This document shows, piece after piece, positions 1 through 7,117 of a stretch of 23,116 nucleotides of DNA; positions within the stretch are counted from its first letter, which is position 1, and each line of letters begins with the position of its first letter. A program made the position numbers and the translations under genes. Source of the stretch: JBDUDR01 sp040002845 (GTDB lineage Bacteria > Actinomycetota > Actinomycetes > Propionibacteriales > Nocardioidaceae); assembly GCA_040002845.1 (NCBI GenBank), contig JBDUDR010000030.1, positions 1 to 23,116 of the forward strand, given 5' to 3'. The notes beneath the pieces were generated by a model. It made no database searches, was not told where the DNA came from, and saw nothing but the letters and a program-made list of their open reading frames with translations.

Positions 1-700
1 TGAATCGGAACGGCCGGCCGCTGAGCACGATCAGCTCGTCCACGGGGTCGACCGTTGTGCCGGGGACCTCGTCGACGACCACCCGCTCCTCCCCCGCGAT
101 CTGGTTGAGGGTGCTGGACTTGCCGACGTTGGGTTTGCCGACCACGGCGACCCGGCGCGGACCGGCGGCCGCGTCATCACGCTCGGGCGGAGCCGGCGGA
201 AGGGCCGCGAGCACCGCGTCCAGGAGATCACCACTCCCCCGCCCGTGGAGTGCCGACACGGCGTAGGGCTCTCCAAGGCCGAGGTTCCACAGGCCGGCGG
301 CGTCCGCCTCGCGCCGCACGTCGTCCACCTTGTTCGCAGCCAGTACGACAGGCTTGCCCGACCGGCGCAGGACCTTGACAACAGACTCGTCTGCGTCCGT
401 GATGCCTACCGTTGCATCCACCACGAACAAGACGGCATCGGCTGCGTTGACCGCGACCTCAGCCTGGACCCGCACCCGCTCCGCGAGTCCCTGTGCATCG
501 GGGTCCCAGCCGCCGGTGTCCACGACCGTGAAGAGGCGGCCGCCCCACTGCGCGTCATAGGGAACGCGATCACGAGTGACACCCGGTACGTCCTCGACCA
601 CCGCTTCCCGTCGGCCGAGGATGCGGTTGACGAGGGTGGACTTGCCGACATTGGGTCGACCGACCACAGCGAGCACGGGGATGGGTTCGTCCTGGTTCAC
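1..700 (-). CDS. der: Ribosome-assembly GTPase Der (EngA), 5' part only
   Basis: Tandem-GTPase that assists 50S ribosome maturation. The 233 codons visible (positions 2-700) cover the first G domain and the start of the second; the rest lies beyond the left edge. Visible motifs: first P-loop GRPNVGKST (residues 14-22), DTGG (61-64), NKVD (123-126), then a second P-loop GKPNVGKSS (188-196) and PGTT (214-217). Two P-loops in one chain define the Der family, which is usually about 440-490 residues. The start is a GTG at 698-700 that overlaps the cmk stop as GTGA, so the two are probably translationally coupled. It is the last visible gene of the parA-to-der run. Confidence 0.96.
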   Translation of the reverse strand, partial: MNQDEPIPVLAVVGRPNVGKSTLVNRILGRREAVVEDVPGVTRDRVPYDAQWGGRLFTVVDTGGWDPDAQGLAERVRVQAEVAVNAADAVLFVVDATVGITDADESVVKVLRRSGKPVVLAANKVDDVRREADAAGLWNLGLGEPYAVSALHGRGSGDLLDAVLAALPPAPPERDDAAAGPRRVAVVGKPNVGKSSTLNQIAGEERVVVDEVPGTTVDPVDELIVLSGRPFRF

Positions 701-1371
701 CGCGCGCCCGCATTCGCCAACACGACGATCTCGTCGATCACCTGCGACAGGTCAAGCTCGGTGGTGTCGAGCCTGACGGCGTCGCGAGCGACGGCGAGTG
801 GCGTGGTGTCTCGGGTCGAGTCGAGGTGGTCGCGGCGCGCCATCTCGGCCTGGGTCACATCGACGGGGGTCGAGCCGTCCAGCTCCGCGGTCCGACGGAT
901 TGCCCGAGCCTTGGCGGATGCGGTCAGGTAGACCTTCACGGCAGCGTCCGGCGCCACCGTCGTACCGATGTCGCGCCCCTCCACCACGATCCCGCCGGAC
1001 CCGATCGCGGCCCGCTGCAAGTCCACGAGTCTGGCCCGCACCTGGGGTACGGCGCTCACCGCACTCACCGCATTGGTGACCTCGCGGCTCCTGATCGGCA
1101 CCGCGACGTCGGCACCGTCAACGGTGATCGTGGGCGCATGCGGGTCGGTGCCTGCGACGATCTCGGGACCTCCGCACGCCTGTGCGACGGCCTCCGGGTC
1201 ATGGATGTCGACTCCCTTGCAGAGCATCCACCAGGTCATGGCGCGGTACATCGCGCCAGTGTCGAGATAACGGAGGCCCAAGCGGTCGGCGACCCCACGT
1301 GCCGCGCTTGACTTGCCTGACCCCGACGGTCCGTCGACCGCGATCACCAACCCCGGCGCCGAGTCGCTCAA
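697..1371 (-). CDS. cmk: Cytidylate kinase
   Basis: Phosphorylates CMP and dCMP to the diphosphates in the cytosol, feeding nucleotide synthesis. 224 aa, normal for the family. P-loop GPSGSGKS at residues 14-21, followed by LDTGAMYRA (36-44), which contributes to the CMP-binding region, and VEGRDIGT in the middle, a Cmk signature. The start is a TTG at 1369-1371 preceded by AGGAAGAG seven bases upstream; no ATG or GTG lies in frame between it and the tyrA stop. It lies 29 bp after tyrA and overlaps der by 4 bp. A cmk-der pair is the common actinobacterial arrangement. Confidence 0.96.
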   Translation of the reverse strand: MSDSAPGLVIAVDGPSGSGKSSAARGVADRLGLRYLDTGAMYRAMTWWMLCKGVDIHDPEAVAQACGGPEIVAGTDPHAPTITVDGADVAVPIRSREVTNAVSAVSAVPQVRARLVDLQRAAIGSGGIVVEGRDIGTTVAPDAAVKVYLTASAKARAIRRTAELDGSTPVDVTQAEMARRDHLDSTRDTTPLAVARDAVRLDTTELDLSQVIDEIVVLANAGAR

Positions 1372-1400
1372 GACCCAGCTCTTCCTGCCATTCCCAGAGG

Positions 1401-2492
1401 CTATCGGTGCACCGCCCAGCCGCGTGCCTCCAGAGCCGCTCCCAACGGCTCCGCGCCCGACTCGGCCACCGAGAGCTCCATCAAACCCACCGGACGGCCG
1501 GGGTCGTGGTCGATGCGGAGGTCTTCGATGTTCACCCCTACCTCGCCGGCGGCCGCGAACAACCGCGCCAGAGCACCCGGTTGGTCGGGGACGTGGACGA
1601 ACAACGTCGTGGTGGCCTGCAGGGGTTGCCCGTGCTTCCCCGGTATCGCGGCGGCGCCCTCGACACCACGCGACAAGAGCGCATTGAGCGCATCACCGCC
1701 GTACGGACTGAGGCCGCCGACCGCGGCCGCGGCCTCCAGCTCCCCGATGATGCTGTCCACGTCCTTGCGCACATCCCGCAGCAGGCTGGCCACCGCGTCA
1801 GCGTTCGCCGCCAGGATCTGCTCCCACAACTTGGGGTCACCACCCGCGATGCGGGTCACGTCGCGAAGTCCCTGGCCGCTCAGCGCCAGGTCAGCGGTAG
1901 GCGCGTCGACCAGCCGGTTGGCGGTCAGGACGGCCAGCACATGCGGGAGGTGAGAAACGCGGGCAACCGCCAGGTCGTGTTCTTCTGGCGAGAGCCGGAC
2001 CAACGTCGCCCCACAGGCGCGGACCAGCGCCTCCACGTCCACGACTGCGGCCTCCTCGGCGCTTTCGTGAGCGGTGACCGCCCAGGCCCGCCCATCGAAC
2101 AGGTCGGCAGCCGCCGCCAGTGGGCCGGACCGCTCGCTGCCGGCCATCGGATGGCTCCCGACATAGCGGGCGTACGGGACGCCCGACCGCTCGATCTCCC
2201 GCAGCGGCTTGACCTTGACGGATCCGACATCGGTCACGGCCGCCTTCGGCCAGCGGGCCAACGCATCGGCGGTGACGGCGCCGACGTGATCGGGAGGCAC
2301 GGCCACCACGACCAGCCTTGGCGTGACCGTGGAATCCAGAGGATCCCCGGCGCCGACCGAGGTGGCGAGCCGCAAGGTGGCGTCGTCGTCGTCGGCCAGC
2401 GCGACCTCTACCCCGGCGCGGCGAAGCGCCAGGCCGATCGACGCCCCGATCAGGCCGGTTCCGATCACCAGCACGGGACCCGTGGGGATCAC
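1401..2492 (-). CDS. tyrA: Prephenate dehydrogenase with C-terminal ACT domain
   Basis: Oxidative decarboxylation of prephenate (possibly arogenate) in tyrosine synthesis. 363 aa from the chosen start. N-terminal Rossmann motif GTGLIG (11-16), then DVGSVK and SHPMAGSE (from about 113), the substrate-site segment with the conserved His of TyrA enzymes. The last 70 or so residues (from VHVPDQPGALARLF) form an ACT domain, so allosteric feedback by an amino acid is likely. The start is GTG at 2490-2492, placed 8 bases after a strong AGGAGG (2501-2506) that abuts the rluB stop. An upstream in-frame GTG at 2501 overlaps that ribosome-binding site and is less likely. Confidence 0.94.
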   Translation of the reverse strand: MIPTGPVLVIGTGLIGASIGLALRRAGVEVALADDDDATLRLATSVGAGDPLDSTVTPRLVVVAVPPDHVGAVTADALARWPKAAVTDVGSVKVKPLREIERSGVPYARYVGSHPMAGSERSGPLAAAADLFDGRAWAVTAHESAEEAAVVDVEALVRACGATLVRLSPEEHDLAVARVSHLPHVLAVLTANRLVDAPTADLALSGQGLRDVTRIAGGDPKLWEQILAANADAVASLLRDVRKDVDSIIGELEAAAAVGGLSPYGGDALNALLSRGVEGAAAIPGKHGQPLQATTTLFVHVPDQPGALARLFAAAGEVGVNIEDLRIDHDPGRPVGLMELSVAESGAEPLGAALEARGWAVHR

Positions 2493-2505
2493 GGCTACCA
2501 CCTCC

Positions 2506-3261
2506 TCACAGACCGAGGTCGTCTAGCAACGTACCTAACTCCGCTCTGGACAGCATCCGGTATTTTCCCGTTCGCAGGTGCCCGATGCGGATCGGCCCCA
2601 GCCCGGTGCGGGACAACTGCTGCACGGGATGCCCGACGTGTTCGAGCAGTCGCCGGACGATCCTGTTGCGACCCTCGTGGATCACCACCTCGACGATGGC
2701 CTTGTCGTCGTGTGCACCGATGACGCGGAACGCGTCCACAGACACCCGTCCGTCCTCGAGCGTCACGCCGTCCAGCAAACGGCGGCGGAGCTTGGGTGAC
2801 ACCGGTCCAGGCACCTGGGCGACATAAGTCTTGCGTACGCCGAACGACGGGTGGGCCAGCCGATGGGCGAACTCGCCGTCGTTGGTGAGGATCAGCAGAC
2901 CGTCGGTGTCTGTGTCGAGCCGGCCGACATGGAACAGCCTCTCCGGGCGGTCGGTCACCAGGTCGCCCAGGTTAGGGCGCCCCTGCGGATCCGACATGGT
3001 GCTCACCACACCGCGCGGCTTGTTCAGCACGAGATAGACGTGCGCGGTCGCGGTGGGGATCCTGGCACCATCGACCCGGATGACATCGGTGGCCGGGTCC
3101 ACTCGCGCCCCGAGGCGGGCCACGACTTCTCCGTTGACGCTGACGCGTCCCGCGGAGATCAGGGTCTCGCAGGCCCGCCGACTCGCCACCCCCGCCTCGG
3201 CCAGCACCTTTTGCAGCCTCGGCCCGGTGGGCTCCGCGTCATCATGAGCCGTCCGGATCAT
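2506..3261 (-). CDS. rluB: 23S rRNA pseudouridine synthase, RluB/RsuA family
   Basis: Converts a specific uridine in rRNA to pseudouridine, most likely in 23S rRNA as in RluB. 251 aa: an N-terminal S4 RNA-binding domain (about 14-70, RLQKVLAEAGVASRRACE) and a catalytic domain with GRLDTDTDGLL, where Asp116 is the predicted nucleophile. LVLNKPRGVVST is also family-typical. The reading frame runs open far upstream, but the ATG at 3259-3261 overlaps the scpB stop (ATGA) and the S4 domain begins a few residues later, so I chose it. It sits after scpA-scpB, the usual arrangement in Gram-positive bacteria. RluB versus another RsuA-family specificity cannot be told from sequence alone. Confidence 0.94.
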   Translation of the reverse strand: MIRTAHDDAEPTGPRLQKVLAEAGVASRRACETLISAGRVSVNGEVVARLGARVDPATDVIRVDGARIPTATAHVYLVLNKPRGVVSTMSDPQGRPNLGDLVTDRPERLFHVGRLDTDTDGLLILTNDGEFAHRLAHPSFGVRKTYVAQVPGPVSPKLRRRLLDGVTLEDGRVSVDAFRVIGAHDDKAIVEVVIHEGRNRIVRRLLEHVGHPVQQLSRTGLGPIRIGHLRTGKYRMLSRAELGTLLDDLGL

Positions 3262-3875
3262 TCCTGTGACGGCTCGGCCCGGGCGTCGGCCTGCTCGAGC
3301 TCGGCCTCGATCTCGGCCAAGCCGGGCAGGAGCGGTGCGATATCGGGCAGCTGGTCCAGGCTCTCCAGGCCCATCCGCTCCAGGAAGTACGTGGTCGTGC
3401 GGTAGAGCACTGCACCGCTTGCCTGGTCGATCCCCGCTTCCTCGACGAGTCCGCGGGTCACCAGGGTCCGCACCACACCGTCGACGTTGACTCCCCGGAT
3501 CGCCGACACCCGCGCTCGGCTCACCGGCTGCCGGTAGGCCACCACGGCCAACGTCTCGAGAGCGGCCTGGGTCAACCGGGCCTGTTGTCCGTCGACCACG
3601 AACCGCTCGATGATCGGGGCGAACTCCGCCCGGGTGTAGAAGCGCCAGCCACCCGCGACGTTGCGCAGGTCGAAACCGCGCCCCTGCTCGGTGTATGCCG
3701 CGGACATGGACAGCAGAGCCGCCTGCACAACCGCGGGAGGTTGGCCGACCGCCTGCGCCAGAGTCAGGTGGTTCAGTGGCTCGTCGGCAATCATCAGCAC
3801 GGCTTCGAGCCTCGCTTCCACCGGCAGGTCGAGCAGCTGCTCGTCGTCGGTCGCCTCGCGGGGGGCTTCGGTCAT
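3258..3875 (-). CDS. scpB: Segregation and condensation protein B
   Basis: Winged-helix (kite) subunit of the SMC-ScpAB condensin, which organises and segregates the chromosome. 205 aa. The tandem winged helices are visible as LEAVLMIADEPLNHLTLA (near 23-40) and LTQAALETLAVVAYRQPVSR with the following RGVNVDGVVRTLVTRGLVEE, hallmark ScpB segments. The ATG at 3873-3875 overlaps the scpA stop (ATGA), with GAGGG six bases upstream. It overlaps rluB by 4 bp at its 3' end. Confidence 0.96.
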   Translation of the reverse strand: MTEAPREATDDEQLLDLPVEARLEAVLMIADEPLNHLTLAQAVGQPPAVVQAALLSMSAAYTEQGRGFDLRNVAGGWRFYTRAEFAPIIERFVVDGQQARLTQAALETLAVVAYRQPVSRARVSAIRGVNVDGVVRTLVTRGLVEEAGIDQASGAVLYRTTTYFLERMGLESLDQLPDIAPLLPGLAEIEAELEQADARAEPSQE

Positions 3876-4672
3876 TGGTCGCCCTCATGCTCGTCGAACT
3901 CGTCGGTGAGCTCGATCTCACCTTCCGCGCTGCCCGTCCAGCGGACGTTGAGCTCACCGAGCGCGGTGACCTGCTCGAACGCAACCGCGCCCTCGCCGAA
4001 GAGCTCCAGCAACGCCAGGAAGCGAGCCACCGTCGTCAGCGTGTCTGGTGAGTCGGCGCACAGAGCCCGAAACGTGGTCGTAGTCGACAACCTGAGCCGC
4101 GCGATCAGCAGGCGCGCTTGCTCGCGGACGCTCACCAGGGGCGCGTGCAGGTGCGCGAACCCGACCACGGGTTCCGGCCTGGGGGTCAGCGCCGCGGCTG
4201 CCAGCGCTGCCAGCTCGTCGACCCCGAGTCCGATCAGCACCTCGGGAAGCAGCGAGGCGTAGCGGTCCTCCAGGCAGACAGAACGGGGTACGCACCGTGC
4301 TTCGGCCGCCATCTGTTCGCGCAGGATCGCGGCCACCTGCTTGTACGCGCGGTATTGCAGCAACCTCGCGAACAACAGGTCCCGCGCCTCGAGCAGGGCC
4401 AGATCCTCCTCGTCCTCGACGGCTGCATGGGGCAGCAGCCGTGACGTCTTGAGGTCGAGCAAGGTGGAAGCCACCACCAAGAACTCGGTGGTCTGGTCGA
4501 GGTCCCAGTCAGGTCCGGCGGCCTTGATGTGGGCGATGAACTCGTCGGTGACACGCGACAGCGCAACCTCTGTGACGTCGAGCTTGTGTTTCGAGATCAA
4601 TCCCAGCAGCAGATCGAACGGACCTTCGAAGTTCTCCAGATGAACGGCGAACTCGGTTGCCGCGACCGTCAC
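3872..4672 (-). CDS. scpA: Segregation and condensation protein A (kleisin)
   Basis: Kleisin subunit bridging the SMC heads and binding ScpB. 266 aa. The N-terminal ENFEGPFDLLLGLI (13-26) is the diagnostic ScpA motif, followed by ATLLDLKTSRLLP. The C-terminal winged-helix segment (TLTTVARFLALLELFGEGAV) binds the SMC cap in the family. The start is a GTG at 4670-4672 overlapping the stop of the upstream RHH-like gene. No strong ribosome-binding site is visible, so translational coupling is likely. The acidic C-terminus (ELTDEFDEHEGDQ) is a minor oddity. Confidence 0.96.
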   Translation of the reverse strand: MTVAATEFAVHLENFEGPFDLLLGLISKHKLDVTEVALSRVTDEFIAHIKAAGPDWDLDQTTEFLVVASTLLDLKTSRLLPHAAVEDEEDLALLEARDLLFARLLQYRAYKQVAAILREQMAAEARCVPRSVCLEDRYASLLPEVLIGLGVDELAALAAAALTPRPEPVVGFAHLHAPLVSVREQARLLIARLRLSTTTTFRALCADSPDTLTTVARFLALLELFGEGAVAFEQVTALGELNVRWTGSAEGEIELTDEFDEHEGDQ

Positions 4673-5064
4673 TCGGGACGCATCCGGTCGACCAGGACGC
4701 TGCCCTCGCCGTTGACCTCCAGATCGGCGAGCACGATCGAGACCGCCTCCCGGATCAGGCGCCCACGATCGGTGGCGATCCCATGATGACGACGCAGCAT
4801 GAGCCGGGCGTGTTCGACGTCCAGCAGCTCGTCCGCCGTGACGTAGACAGTGATCTTCTCGTCATGGCGAACGCGCCCGCTGGAGCGGCGCGGAGGCTCA
4901 GGCTCCGGCTCCGCCGCGTGGCGGGGCTCGATGTACTGGCTCGGTTCGATCCCCGACGGGAACTGTCCGGCAATCGACGAGGAGACCTCAGACGCATCCC
5001 CGTCGAGCGACGTGGTCCGGCGAAACAGTTCGTCAGCACCGGGCAGACTTATTCGGCGCGGCAC
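4669..5064 (-). CDS. Small ribbon-helix-helix-like protein between parA and scpA
   Basis: Not a family I can name. 131 aa. Residues 1-67 look disordered (Pro/Glu/Ser/Arg-rich, with EPEPEPPRR). Residues 70-117 read as beta strand (KITVYVT), long helix (ADELLDVEHARLMLRRHHG) and a second helix (TDRGRLIREAVSIVLADLE), the layout of a MetJ/Arc ribbon-helix-helix DNA-binding domain. The start is GTG at 5062-5064, overlapping the parA 3' end by 16 bp, with AAGGAGG at 5075-5081. It overlaps scpA by 4 bp. Being fused into one operon with a ParA ATPase, it could be its DNA-binding or CopG/ParG-like partner; that role is inference. No parB lies in the window. Confidence 0.8.
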   Translation of the reverse strand: MPRRISLPGADELFRRTTSLDGDASEVSSSIAGQFPSGIEPSQYIEPRHAAEPEPEPPRRSSGRVRHDEKITVYVTADELLDVEHARLMLRRHHGIATDRGRLIREAVSIVLADLEVNGEGSVLVDRMRPE

Positions 5065-5978
5065 CTGGCGAGCACCTCCTTGGCGAGTTGGCGGTACGCC
5101 TCCGCTCCGGTGGAGTTGGTGGCGTAAACGGTGATGGGCTCACCCGCGACCGTGGAGTCGGAGAACTTCACGGTTCGCCGGATCACCGTGTGGAAAACGG
5201 CCTCGCCCCATGCGTCCACGAGGCGTTGGAGCACCTCCCGGCCGTGCAGGGTGCGGCTGTCGTACATCGTGCCCAGCAGACCGACGATGCGGAGCCGGGG
5301 ATTGAGCCTTTCAGTGACCTTGTCGATGGTGGTCTTGAGCAGCGCGACCCCGCGCAACGCGAAGTATTCGCACTCCAACGGCACGATGACTCCGTCGGCC
5401 GCGGTCAGCGCGTTGATCGTCAGCAGACCGAGCGACGGCTGGCAGTCGATCAAGATGATGTCGTAGTCGGGTAGCGCCGGCTTGAGCACGCGGGAGAGTG
5501 TCTGTTCGCGCGCGACCTCCTGGACCAGCTGAACCTCGGCAGCGGACAGGTCGATGTTGGAAGGCAGCAGCTCCAGACCATCGATCTCGGTCTTGTGGAT
5601 GACCTCGTGCAAGGTCACCTGTCGCTCCAGAAGCAGGTTGTAGATGGTGAATTCCAGATCCTGCGGGTTGAAACCGAGACCAACCGACAGCGAACCCTGC
5701 GGGTCGAAGTCCACAAGCAGCACGCGACGGCCCAGCTCTGCCAGCGCGGCACCCAGGCTGATCGCGGTGGTAGTTTTGCCGACGCCACCCTTTTGGTTGC
5801 ACATGGCGATCACTCGGGCCGGTCCGTGCGCGAGCACAGGTCCGGGGTCTGGGAGATCGGGCATCGGCCGATTCGTCGGCCCCATGTGGACGGATTTGGA
5901 CCGGCTGGCTGGCCGGGTCTTGGTGGCGGCTCTTGGATCGAGGATGGATGCGTATTGTGGGTTTGTCGACTCGTTCAC
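5049..5978 (-). CDS. parA: ParA/Soj-family ATPase
   Basis: Walker-type ATPase of the ParA/MinD superfamily, used for DNA segregation or intracellular positioning. 309 aa from the chosen GTG (5976-5978), which follows GTAAGGCGG. Deviant Walker A KGGVGKTT (63-70), A' motif DFDPQG (90-95), Walker B IILIDCQPSLG (174-184). The first 50 residues are a basic, Pro-rich tail; similar tails in Soj proteins contact DNA or the partner protein. It is the first gene of the parA-RHH-scpA-scpB-rluB-tyrA-cmk-der run, equivalent in place to M. tuberculosis Rv1708, and is probably not the oriC-linked parA because no parB follows. Later ATGs at residues 32, 39 and 59 are alternative starts. Confidence 0.94.
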   Translation of the reverse strand: MNESTNPQYASILDPRAATKTRPASRSKSVHMGPTNRPMPDLPDPGPVLAHGPARVIAMCNQKGGVGKTTTAISLGAALAELGRRVLLVDFDPQGSLSVGLGFNPQDLEFTIYNLLLERQVTLHEVIHKTEIDGLELLPSNIDLSAAEVQLVQEVAREQTLSRVLKPALPDYDIILIDCQPSLGLLTINALTAADGVIVPLECEYFALRGVALLKTTIDKVTERLNPRLRIVGLLGTMYDSRTLHGREVLQRLVDAWGEAVFHTVIRRTVKFSDSTVAGEPITVYATNSTGAEAYRQLAKEVLARCRAE

Positions 5979-6027
5979 AACCCGCCTTACCTCTCCACCG
6001 ATATCTCGGTAAAACCCCTGAGTCGCG

Positions 6028-6057
6028 AGCCTAAGCGCTCGACAAGAGACCCGACAA
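6028..6057 (-). promoter_or_regulatory. Candidate parA promoter
   Basis: On the minus strand TTGTCG (6052-6057) and TAGGCT (6028-6033) are spaced by 18 bases and fit a sigma-70-type promoter. Predicted transcription start near 6021 leaves a leader of about 43 bases before the parA GTG. The -10 overlaps a small inverted repeat (CGAGC at 6026-6030 and GCTCG at 6037-6041). Read by eye only. Confidence 0.35.
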
Positions 6058-6063
6058 GAGACC
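6040..6063. repeat. Exact 12-bp tandem direct repeat upstream of parA
   Basis: CGACAAGAGACC occurs twice head-to-tail (6040-6051 and 6052-6063) with no mismatch. It overlaps the predicted -35 element of parA, a position suited to an operator or iteron. A direct repeat of helical-turn length matches how some RHH partners of ParA proteins recognise DNA; binding here is inference. Confidence 0.8.
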
Positions 6064-6082
6064 GCCGGCCAGCCCCAACTTC

Positions 6083-6111
6083 TGTGTATGGGGTTACCCG
6101 CCGCGTACACA
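6083..6111. repeat. Inverted repeat TGTGTA/TACACA in the parA-xerD gap
   Basis: TGTGTA (6083-6088) and TACACA (6106-6111) form 6-bp arms around a 17-bp spacer that itself contains GGGTTACCC (6091-6099). The span resembles a dimeric-regulator operator. It lies about 105-133 bp upstream of the parA GTG. Function unknown. Confidence 0.4.
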
Positions 6112-6123
6112 AGCACCCACAGG

Positions 6124-6156
6124 CTGGGGACAAGCCTGGGGAAGAAAATACCCCAG
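6124..6156 (-). terminator. Possible weak terminator or structured element after xerD
   Basis: CTGGGG (6136-6141) and CCCCAG (6151-6156) form a 6-bp stem with a 9-base A/T-rich loop, 12 bases past the xerD stop. A second CTGGGGA copy lies exactly 12 bp away (6124-6130 versus 6136-6142). No T-tract follows on the minus strand, so rho-independent termination would be weak. Confidence 0.25.
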
Positions 6157-6167
6157 AATGGGACCGA

Positions 6168-7085
6168 TCAGGACATGGCGCGCGGATGACTTGTAGCGTA
6201 GACCTCACGCAGCGTGTCCATGGTGACCAATGTGTACACCTGAGTGGTCGTAACAGAGGCGTGACCCAACAATTCCTGGACGACCCGGACGTCCGCGCCC
6301 CCGTCGAGCAAGTGGGTGGCGAACGAGTGCCGGAGAGTGTGCGGCGACACCTCGACCGTCAGGCCGGCTGCGATGGCCGTTTTGCGAAGCACCGTCCAGG
6401 CGCTCTGCCGGGACAACCGCCCGCCCCGGGAGTTCAAGAACAACGCTGACCGGCGCTGCAACGAGCGCGGAGCCGCGACCCTGACCAACGTCGGCCGGGC
6501 CCGAGTGAGGTAGGCAGCGACGGCCGCCGAAGCGTAGGAGCCCACCGGGACCATGCGCTCCTTGCTCCCCTTCCCACGCAGCAGGACCACACCGGACTCC
6601 AGGTCCAGGTCGTCCACGTCGAGGCCGACCGCCTCCGAGATACGAGCCCCGGTGCCGTACAGGAACTCGAGCAGCGCGCGATCTCGGAGGGCGAGGGCCG
6701 TTCCAGCCCGCCCGGCAACGTCCAGTAGACGCGCGACGTCGGACACCCCCAGGGCCTTCGGCAACCGTTTCGGTGGTGCTGGGGGCCGTACCGCCTTCGC
6801 CGGATCGGTCGTGCTCAGCCCTTCCCGCAGCACGAACCGGTGGAAGCCACGTGCTGCGACCACCGCGCGGGCCGCGCTGCCGGGGCCGAGCGCCACATGG
6901 TCAGCATCGCCTTCCCGCAAGCGCATCAAGAAGTCACTCACGTCGGCTTCTGCAACCCCGGCCGGATCGTCAATCCCCCGGTCGGCCAGGAAGGCCGCGT
7001 AGCGGCGAAGATCTCGCCGGTAGGACGACAACGTGTTGACGGCGAGACCGCGCTCCACTCGTAGATGGTCGAGGTAGGTCAGCAC
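6168..7085 (-). CDS. xerD: Tyrosine recombinase XerD
   Basis: Site-specific recombinase that resolves chromosome dimers at dif, together with XerC and FtsK. 305 aa from the GTG at 7083-7085. The N-terminal SAM-like core-binding domain (VERGLAVNTLSSYRRDL) is followed by the catalytic domain with the full set Arg148 (GTGARISEA), Lys172 (RGKGSKER), His249/Arg252 (HTLRHSFATHLL), His275 (LLGHASVTTTQ) and Tyr284. The start is uncertain. A CTG at 7119-7121 that overlaps the ald stop has GAGG seven bases upstream and would add 12 residues, closer to the E. coli XerD N-terminus. XerC is less likely given the position upstream of parA/scpA. Confidence 0.93.
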   Translation of the reverse strand: MLTYLDHLRVERGLAVNTLSSYRRDLRRYAAFLADRGIDDPAGVAEADVSDFLMRLREGDADHVALGPGSAARAVVAARGFHRFVLREGLSTTDPAKAVRPPAPPKRLPKALGVSDVARLLDVAGRAGTALALRDRALLEFLYGTGARISEAVGLDVDDLDLESGVVLLRGKGSKERMVPVGSYASAAVAAYLTRARPTLVRVAAPRSLQRRSALFLNSRGGRLSRQSAWTVLRKTAIAAGLTVEVSPHTLRHSFATHLLDGGADVRVVQELLGHASVTTTQVYTLVTMDTLREVYATSHPRAMS

Positions 7086-7117
7086 CGCCCGCGAGAGGGC
7101 GGTCGGCTCCGGTGTGT

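Noticed and set aside
1182..2723. 513-codon plus-strand ORF, and other long ORFs antisense to real genes (245-931, 3585-4262, 5595-6449, 11362-12162, 17552-18796 plus; 18843-19754 minus)
   Set aside because: Each lies opposite a recognised gene with intact motifs. Long antisense frames are expected in very GC-rich DNA; their products are Arg/Pro/Ser-rich without recognisable domains.
2506..3984. Extended 492-codon reading of rluB
   Set aside because: The upstream half is an out-of-frame shadow of scpB and scpA. The ATG at 3261 overlapping the scpB stop starts the S4 domain.
5979..6167. ParB-binding parS site near parA
   Set aside because: No sequence close to the palindrome TGTTTCACGTGAAACA was found in the gap, and no parB is present.
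6229..6238. GTGTACAC palindrome similar to the arms of the 6083-6111 repeat
   Set aside because: It lies inside the xerD coding sequence at the conserved QVYT residues around the catalytic tyrosine and is explained by coding constraint.
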